Source: Pseudomonadota bacterium (GTDB lineage Bacteria > Pseudomonadota > Gammaproteobacteria > Steroidobacterales > Steroidobacteraceae). Taken from it: DNA of 32,504 nucleotides. The translations under genes were made by a program, and so were the position numbers. Below are positions 28,137-32,504 of the stretch, in pieces. The notes beneath the pieces were generated by a model, which did not search any database, had not been told where the DNA came from, and saw nothing but the letters and a program-made list of their open reading frames with translations. The first letter of the stretch is position 1, and each line of letters begins with the position of its first letter. The stretch spans positions 1 through 32,504 of the forward strand of contig CANGFV010000011.1 of NCBI GenBank assembly GCA_947453225.1, read 5' to 3'.

Positions 28137-29808
28137 AGCGACTCACAAGCGCGTCTCGCTTCATCGCTCTGTTCACAGCACTGAGTACGGCCACTAGCGA
28201 GGCGCTGACAATATTGTCGTGCATGCCGACACCAAACAGTGTCACGCGTGCAGGCGTGGTGATTTCCACAAAAGCAATGGCTTTGGCTTTGCTGCCGCTA
28301 CCAATCGAACGCTCTTCATAGGACAACACATCAAACTGTAGACCGAGTGCATCAATCACTGCATTGATTGGGCCATTGCCCTTACCACTGAATGTGGCAT
28401 CTCGCCCGTTGTGATTAAGCTTGAGCGTGATCTGTTCATGATCACTCCCATCTTGCGCAGTAACTAATTGATGCGCACGATAAGTGTATGCGCCCAATTG
28501 CTCTAGATATTCGCGATTGAATAACGCCCATATTTCAGCCGAGTTGAGTTCCTTGCCGGTAGTGTCCGTGACCGCCTGTACTACTTGGCTGAATTCAATC
28601 TGCAAACGGCGCGGCAGCGCTAGGTCATAGTCACGTTCAAGTAGATATGAAATACCGCCTTTGCCCGACTGACTATTCACGCGAATAACTGATTCGTAAG
28701 TACGTCCAAGATCGCGTGGATCGATCGGCAAATAAGGTACTTCCCACAAATCAGTTTCCTTGCGCGCCGCAAAGCCTTTTTTAATCGCATCCTGATGTGA
28801 GCCAGAAAAAGCAGTGAACACCAAATCACCTACATATGGATGCCGTGGATGAATCGGCAGTTGATTGCAGTATTCCACACAGCGCGCAGCTTCATTGATA
28901 TTAGAAAAGTCGAGTTGCGGATGAATGCCCTGCGTGTACATATTTAATGCCAGCGTGACAACGTCTACATTACCAGTGCGCTCACCATTACCAAACAGCG
29001 TACCTTCAACGCGATCGGCGCCGGCCATTATGCCTAATTCAGCAGCAGCAACCGCAGTGCCCCGATCATTGTGGGGATGCAACGAGATAATCAGGCTGTC
29101 ACGATATTTAATATGCCGACAAAACCATTCAACTTGATCGGCATAAATATTCGGCGTGGCCATTTCCACAGTAGCGGGTAAGTTCAAGATGACTTTATGT
29201 TGCGGCGTGGGCTGCCACACTGCATTAACGGCATCACAAATTTCTACCGCGAACTCGAGTTCAGTGCCGGTGAAACTTTCTGGACTGTATTGGAATACCC
29301 ATTCGGTGTCAGGCCGCTGCTGCGCATGTTTCAGCACACACTCGGCACCACGTACCGCAATATCAATAATCCCCGCCATATCAAGATTAAATACAACGCG
29401 ACGTTGCACAGTAGAAGTGGAGTTATACAAATGAACGATGGCACGTCGTGCGCCACGCAGTGCTTCGAACGAACGTGCAATTAATTCAGGACGCGCCTGA
29501 GTAAGAACTTGAATAGTGACATCCTCAGGGATTAGTTGTTGTTCGATGATCTGACGTACAAAATCAAAGTCAGTTTGCGACGCCGCGGGAAAGCCGACTT
29601 CAATTTCTTTGAAGCCTGTTTTTACCAGCAGCTCAAACATTTGTAGTTTGCGCTGCGCATCCATCGGTTCAATAAGCGCTTGATTGCCATCGCGCAGATC
29701 AACGCTACACCACATTGGTGGCTGCGTGATGCTGGCATTGGGCCAGCGTCGATCGGGTAGATCAATCGCCTTAAAGGCACGATATTTGGTGTCAGGCTGA
29801 GTCAACAT
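28135..29808 (-). CDS. leuA: 2-isopropylmalate synthase
   Basis: The first committed enzyme of leucine synthesis: acetyl-CoA plus 2-ketoisovalerate to 2-isopropylmalate. At 557 aa it is the longer LeuA class that begins with YRAF...DLPDRRWP rather than the E. coli 523-aa type. The HMGL-like TIM barrel has [12 protein letters not shown] (34-45, metal ligand D40), [22 protein letters not shown] (metal His pair) and [10 protein letters not shown]; the C-terminal regulatory domain, which gives leucine feedback inhibition in the family, follows. leuB/C/D are not adjacent. Its 180-nt leader encodes a Leu-rich peptide. Confidence 0.97.
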   Translation of the reverse strand: MLTQPDTKYRAFKAIDLPDRRWPNASITQPPMWCSVDLRDGNQALIEPMDAQRKLQMFELLVKTGFKEIEVGFPAASQTDFDFVRQIIEQQLIPEDVTIQVLTQARPELIARSFEALRGARRAIVHLYNSTSTVQRRVVFNLDMAGIIDIAVRGAECVLKHAQQRPDTEWVFQYSPESFTGTELEFAVEICDAVNAVWQPTPQHKVILNLPATVEMATPNIYADQVEWFCRHIKYRDSLIISLHPHNDRGTAVAAAELGIMAGADRVEGTLFGNGERTGNVDVVTLALNMYTQGIHPQLDFSNINEAARCVEYCNQLPIHPRHPYVGDLVFTAFSGSHQDAIKKGFAARKETDLWEVPYLPIDPRDLGRTYESVIRVNSQSGKGGISYLLERDYDLALPRRLQIEFSQVVQAVTDTTGKELNSAEIWALFNREYLEQLGAYTYRAHQLVTAQDGSDHEQITLKLNHNGRDATFSGKGNGPINAVIDALGLQFDVLSYEERSIGSGSKAKAIAFVEITTPARVTLFGVGMHDNIVSASLVAVLSAVNRAMKRDALVSR

Positions 29809-29874
29809 GATGTCTCTCGTTCAATGCATGTAGCGACTGTTGCGTCGATACAAATATAAAGGGGATTTTGAGAA

Positions 29875-29931
29875 GCGCCTGTAGGCGCGAGAAGATTATG
29901 TTGCGTCTAGCGACGCAGGTGCAGGCGCGCA
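29875..29931 (-). promoter_or_regulatory. Candidate leu attenuator hairpins
   Basis: Minus-strand RNA can form GCGCC-TACA-GGCGC (29888-29875), a terminator-like but U-poor stem followed by UUCUC, and TGCGTC-GCTA-GACGCA (29917-29902) at the leader-peptide stop. GCGCCTG at 29928-29922 can instead pair with CAGGCGC at 29881-29875, which excludes the first stem. The upstream strand (29940-29927) can also pair with 29988-29972 at the peptide start. Mutually exclusive pairings of this kind are the hallmark of attenuation, but the terminator is weak. Confidence 0.5.
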
Positions 29932-29990
29932 CCCAGCAACGAACCGCCGCGACGGGGCAGTAAAGATGTTGGTTGCTGGAGGTTGCGCAT
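29907..29990 (-). CDS. leuL: Leucine-rich leader peptide of leuA
   Basis: A 27-codon frame, ATG 29990 to TAG 29907, with Leu at positions 4, 10, 11, 18, 19, 23 and 25, that is 7 of 27 residues including two Leu-Leu pairs. It ends 98 nt before leuA and lies in the leuA leader. There is no SD; the predicted +1 of the leuA promoter falls on the A of the ATG, so the message would be leaderless. Leader peptides rich in the end-product amino acid are the sensors of transcription attenuation. The gene name is used by function, not by sequence match with E. coli LeuL. Confidence 0.55.
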   Translation of the reverse strand: MRNLQQPTSLLPRRGGSLLGARLHLRR

Positions 29991-29996
29991 GAGTAG

Positions 29997-30026
29997 AATC
30001 TAGCAGTCCTGAGTGAGTTAAATCAA
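29997..30026 (-). promoter_or_regulatory. Probable leuA promoter
   Basis: Minus-strand TTGATT (30026-30021), 18-nt spacer and TAGATT (30002-29997). Start expected at about 29990, in the oxyR-leuA gap and exactly at the leader-peptide ATG. Confidence 0.55.
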
Positions 30027-30045
30027 GCCTGTAAGTGAGCTGAAC

Positions 30046-30942
30046 TTAAGAATCTGTGAGTTTGCAATGTGTAATGACATCGCACACCGCTTTGATGGCC
30101 GCGCTGCGCGTGCTGCTTTTGCGCCATACCGCGCCCACGGTGCGGGTAGGAATGGGTTTAGGGAATGGCTTAATGACCACGCTCTTATCGGTACCGAACG
30201 GTCCCTGTGTGGATAGTTTAGGAAGTAGCGTCACGCCCATACCGGCAGCCACCATTTGCCGTAAGGTTTCCAAGCTAGTGGCGCGATAGTCCTGATCTTC
30301 GTCTAAATCAGCATGAGCGCAAATATCCAGCGCTTGATCGCGCATGCAATGACCGTCTTCCAGTAATAGCAAAGCATCGCTAGCCAGTTCATTTAATTTC
30401 ACACTGGCTTTGTCACTCAGTGGATGACCCTTAGGCAAGGCAATCACAAAGTCTTCATCATATATTTTGCAGGTGTCCACACCATCGGCATGCACAGGTA
30501 ACGCAAGGATGCCCATATCAATTTCGCCAGCCCGTAGTGCTCTTAACAGCGGCTCTGTTTGATATTCGTACAGCATCAATTTGAGTTTGGGCAGGTGTTT
30601 ACGTAACTGCTTAGCAATCTGCGGCAGTAGGTAAGGACCAATGGTTGGAATCAGCGCCAGTTTAAGGCTGCCACTTAACGGATCGCGCTGACCACGTGCC
30701 ATACTCAGTAGTTCATCGCTGTCATCCACAATGCGTCGTGCACGCATCACCAGTTGTTCACCTACTTCGGTCAATGCCACGCGCCGCGGTTGGCGCTCGA
30801 TTAACTCGACGCCTAGATATTCTTCTAACTTTTTTAGCTGTGCGGACAGTGTCGGTTGACTGACATGACAACGTGCTGCCGCTTTACCGAAATGTCGGGT
30901 ATCCGCTAGGGCGACCAAGTAGCGCAGATCACGCAGGTTCAT
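30046..30942 (-). CDS. oxyR: Hydrogen-peroxide-sensing LysR-type regulator OxyR
   Basis: A LysR-family activator that senses H2O2 by forming an intramolecular disulfide and then induces catalase, peroxiredoxin and iron-storage genes. 298 aa: winged HTH at residues 1-60 (MNLRDLRYLVALADTRHFGKAA, CHVSQPTLSAQLKKLE) and a C-terminal effector domain. The redox cysteines fall exactly at C199 and C208 as in E. coli, within EDGHCMRDQALDIC, followed by RATSLETLRQMVAAGMGVTLLP. AGGGA precedes the ATG by 8 nt. It is 26 nt after yajQ, so probably cotranscribed with it. Confidence 0.96.
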   Translation of the reverse strand: MNLRDLRYLVALADTRHFGKAAARCHVSQPTLSAQLKKLEEYLGVELIERQPRRVALTEVGEQLVMRARRIVDDSDELLSMARGQRDPLSGSLKLALIPTIGPYLLPQIAKQLRKHLPKLKLMLYEYQTEPLLRALRAGEIDMGILALPVHADGVDTCKIYDEDFVIALPKGHPLSDKASVKLNELASDALLLLEDGHCMRDQALDICAHADLDEDQDYRATSLETLRQMVAAGMGVTLLPKLSTQGPFGTDKSVVIKPFPKPIPTRTVGAVWRKSSTRSAAIKAVCDVITHCKLTDS

Positions 30943-30968
30943 ATAAGTATTCCCTGATTGGGTTTAGA

Positions 30969-31451
30969 TCAGTCGCGAAAGTTGGTGAATTGTAGTGGCA
31001 TTTCAAGCTTGGCGTTGCGCACCATCGCAATAACTTCTTGAAGATCGTCACGGCTTTTACCAGTAACGCGTACTTGTTTATCCTGCAAGGCGGCTTGTAC
31101 TTTAATTTTGGAGTCTTTAATCAAGCGCTGAATCTTTTTGGCCAGTTCACTATCAATGCCTTCACGTAGAGTAACCACCTGCTTTGCAGTGGCGAGATTC
31201 ACATCTGGATCATCAATTTTCATGCATTGCACATCAATACCACGTTTGGCCAGTCGCAGGCTGAGTATGTCTAGCATTTGCTTGAGTTGAAATTCGGCAG
31301 ATGCGCTTAAGGTGATTATTTTTTCGTTTAGCTCAAACTTAGCATTGGCACCTCTGAAATCAAACCGAGTGCTCAACTCGCGACTGGCCTGATCAACCGC
31401 ATTAATAATTTCGTTCTGTTGTAATTCAGAAACAATGTCGAAGGAGGGCAT
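30969..31451 (-). CDS. yajQ: YajQ family nucleotide-binding protein
   Basis: A UPF0234/YajQ protein of 160 aa, full length. MPSFDIVSELQQNEIINAVDQA and STRFDFRG are family hallmarks, and KVQAALQDKQVRVTGKSRDDLQ lies near the C-terminus. Members bind nucleotides; the Xanthomonas homologue binds cyclic di-GMP and partners with a LysR-type regulator. Here the gene sits directly before oxyR, itself a LysR-type gene, which makes a functional link worth considering but not shown. It follows the lipoprotein gene by 46 nt. Confidence 0.95.
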   Translation of the reverse strand: MPSFDIVSELQQNEIINAVDQASRELSTRFDFRGANAKFELNEKIITLSASAEFQLKQMLDILSLRLAKRGIDVQCMKIDDPDVNLATAKQVVTLREGIDSELAKKIQRLIKDSKIKVQAALQDKQVRVTGKSRDDLQEVIAMVRNAKLEMPLQFTNFRD

Positions 31452-31497
31452 GGCTATCGTTCTCGGCGAAAGAGGATTGAGTGTACTACTTTAGTCG

Positions 31498-32259
31498 TTA
31501 GCGCGTTGGAACCGCCCAGGGCAGGGCAACCTGTCGCAAGCCATCTTGAGTGTCTGGTTCTACATCTTTAATAGCAGTAGCTAAGGCTGCGGTCCCGTTG
31601 CTGGCGTTTATCCAAAGTTGTCCTTCTAATTGACCTTGAGTGTTAACGCGGCCTTTGAATAACACGGCGCGTCCTGCACCGATGCCGCCGAAATAAACCT
31701 CATCGCCATGGGTTTGACCATAAACGGTTAGCGTTTCGTTGTTTTGGTTGATGATCAGCTTGCCATCTATGGCATCAAATGTTTGTTTAAGGTGTAGCGT
31801 CACAGGCGCACTGAAATGATCAGGGCTGTTCGCGGTTAGTTGCCAGAAGCCAGAGACATCTGCATTGTCAGTCGATGATTGTTCGATAAAACGGTAGGTT
31901 TTATTAAGCTGAGCCGAAAACGGAAAGTGGTGTACTTTGCCCTGAGGGTCAGTCAATTGCAGTTCACCTTTGAGTGCATTACGACTAATGCTGGCTTTGA
32001 GTTGTCCGGCACCTGCGGGCAGTGTTGCGTATAAATTGTTGTCTTTCACCTGGACTTCAGTTGCAGGCAGCATTTCATCGTTTTGTAATAGCCAGACTTG
32101 CGTTGCTTCATTTTCGGTAGTAACACGTAATTGGAGGGGAATTTCTCCGCCATTAATCTCAATGGTCGCACGGTAGTCACCAGTCAGGGGCGTGGTGAGT
32201 TTGGCGCAAGCCGACAATAACAGGGTGAACAAAAGCAGGCAGTGTTTAAGGTGGGTCAT
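31498..32259 (-). CDS. Putative lipoprotein, unknown function
   Basis: I do not recognise the family. The 253 aa begin with a lipoprotein signal peptide, basic/hydrophobic then LLSAC with the lipidated Cys at position 18. The mature part looks like an all-beta protein with many short amphipathic strands (GDYRATIEI, GKLIINQNNETLTVYGQ, GQLEGQLWINASNG) and few charged helices. Residue 19 is Ala, not Asp, so outer-membrane sorting is expected by the Lol +2 rule. It is upstream of yajQ on the same strand and divergent from the partial ABC gene. Confidence 0.82.
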   Translation of the reverse strand: MTHLKHCLLLFTLLLSACAKLTTPLTGDYRATIEINGGEIPLQLRVTTENEATQVWLLQNDEMLPATEVQVKDNNLYATLPAGAGQLKASISRNALKGELQLTDPQGKVHHFPFSAQLNKTYRFIEQSSTDNADVSGFWQLTANSPDHFSAPVTLHLKQTFDAIDGKLIINQNNETLTVYGQTHGDEVYFGGIGAGRAVLFKGRVNTQGQLEGQLWINASNGTAALATAIKDVEPDTQDGLRQVALPWAVPTR

Positions 32260-32380
32260 ATGCCAATTAGAAAATAATCCTGTAGTTATTTTGCCGGAGT
32301 GCAGGGGTTGTGGGTTAATTCTTAACGTCCTGTCATCTGCAGGCGGCAGAACGCGGTGTCTACCCGCGTAACCTATCGAT

Positions 32381-32411
32381 TTGTAACCACTTTATAACCA
32401 TTCTATAACTG
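32381..32411 (+). promoter_or_regulatory. Promoter with 11-bp-phased repeats before ABC gene
   Basis: TTGTAA (32381-32386), 17-nt spacer, TATAAC (32404-32409) form a sigma70-like promoter. TAACCA, TAACCA and TAACTG start at 32384, 32395 and 32406, exactly 11 bp apart, so the same DNA face is repeated three times across the promoter. Confidence 0.5.
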
Positions 32412-32465
32412 ACCCTGATACCACTCTCGGGGTAGGATGGCTAACCCTTGTAGGTGTTTAGCCCC

Positions 32466-32504
32466 ATGTCCATTACCCTCGATCAAATTACCAAGCGTTA
32501 CCAG
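32466..32504 (+). CDS. N-terminus of probable ABC transporter ATPase (3' end outside window)
   Basis: An ATG at 32466 opens a frame of 13 codons to the window edge, reading MSITLDQITKRYQ. Short beta-strand, then a xKRY/F-type aromatic at this position is typical of ABC ATPase N-termini (A-loop). The fragment is far too short to name a substrate. It has a plausible promoter upstream and diverges from the lipoprotein gene. Confidence 0.5.
   Translation, partial: MSITLDQITKRYQ

Overview
The window looks like chromosomal core-genome DNA from a Gram-negative member of the Pseudomonadota, most likely a gammaproteobacterium. The evidence is the gene order yicC-gmk-rpoZ-spoT-ridA-recG, rph-rdgB-hemW, and rsmG-parA-parB-atpIBEFHAGDC-glmU-glmS, an AtpD very close to the E. 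coli type, and an OxyR with Cys199/Cys208. Parts of the order (PP2C phosphatase before rph, parAB joined to atp) also occur in Betaproteobacteria, so the class is an inference. No insertion sequence, prophage, CRISPR array, tRNA or rRNA gene was seen.

Layout. At 1-842 there is the 3' end of a MEKHLA-domain gene and an unrecognised two-helix membrane protein. At 879-7595 a leftward cluster runs yicC, gmk, rpoZ, spoT, ridA, recG (RNA turnover, GMP phosphorylation, omega subunit, ppGpp metabolism, enamine detoxification, fork rescue); a good sigma70 promoter precedes rpoZ. At 7718-11022 a rightward cluster holds a PP2C phosphatase, rph, rdgB and hemW. At 11023-11526 there is a 500-bp gap with three perfect DnaA boxes, two of them a 23-bp inverted pair; I read it as a candidate replication origin or DnaA-controlled region. 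Then come rpmE (bL31), a diheme cytochrome c, rsmG, parA and parB. At 15194-22466 lies the complete nine-gene atp operon with its promoter, a terminator-like hairpin in its leader, and a terminator after atpC. glmU and glmS follow (UDP-GlcNAc precursors).

At 25842-26850 there is a stand-alone PEP-CTERM secreted protein with a convincing sigma54-type -24/-12 promoter. At 26863-28067 a membrane protein with a His/Met-rich tail diverges from a His-tailed SlyD-like FKBP. From 28135 leftward-reading genes return: leuA, oxyR, yajQ and a lipoprotein gene. The leuA leader contains a previously unannotated 27-codon Leu-rich reading frame whose ATG coincides with the predicted transcription start, plus alternative hairpins, so it is a candidate leucine attenuator. 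The window ends with the first 13 codons of a probable ABC-transporter ATPase gene.

Most genes are ordinary housekeeping genes. The interest is in the non-coding parts: the DnaA-box gap, the leu leader, the atp leader terminator and intercistronic hairpins, and the sigma54-driven PEP-CTERM gene.
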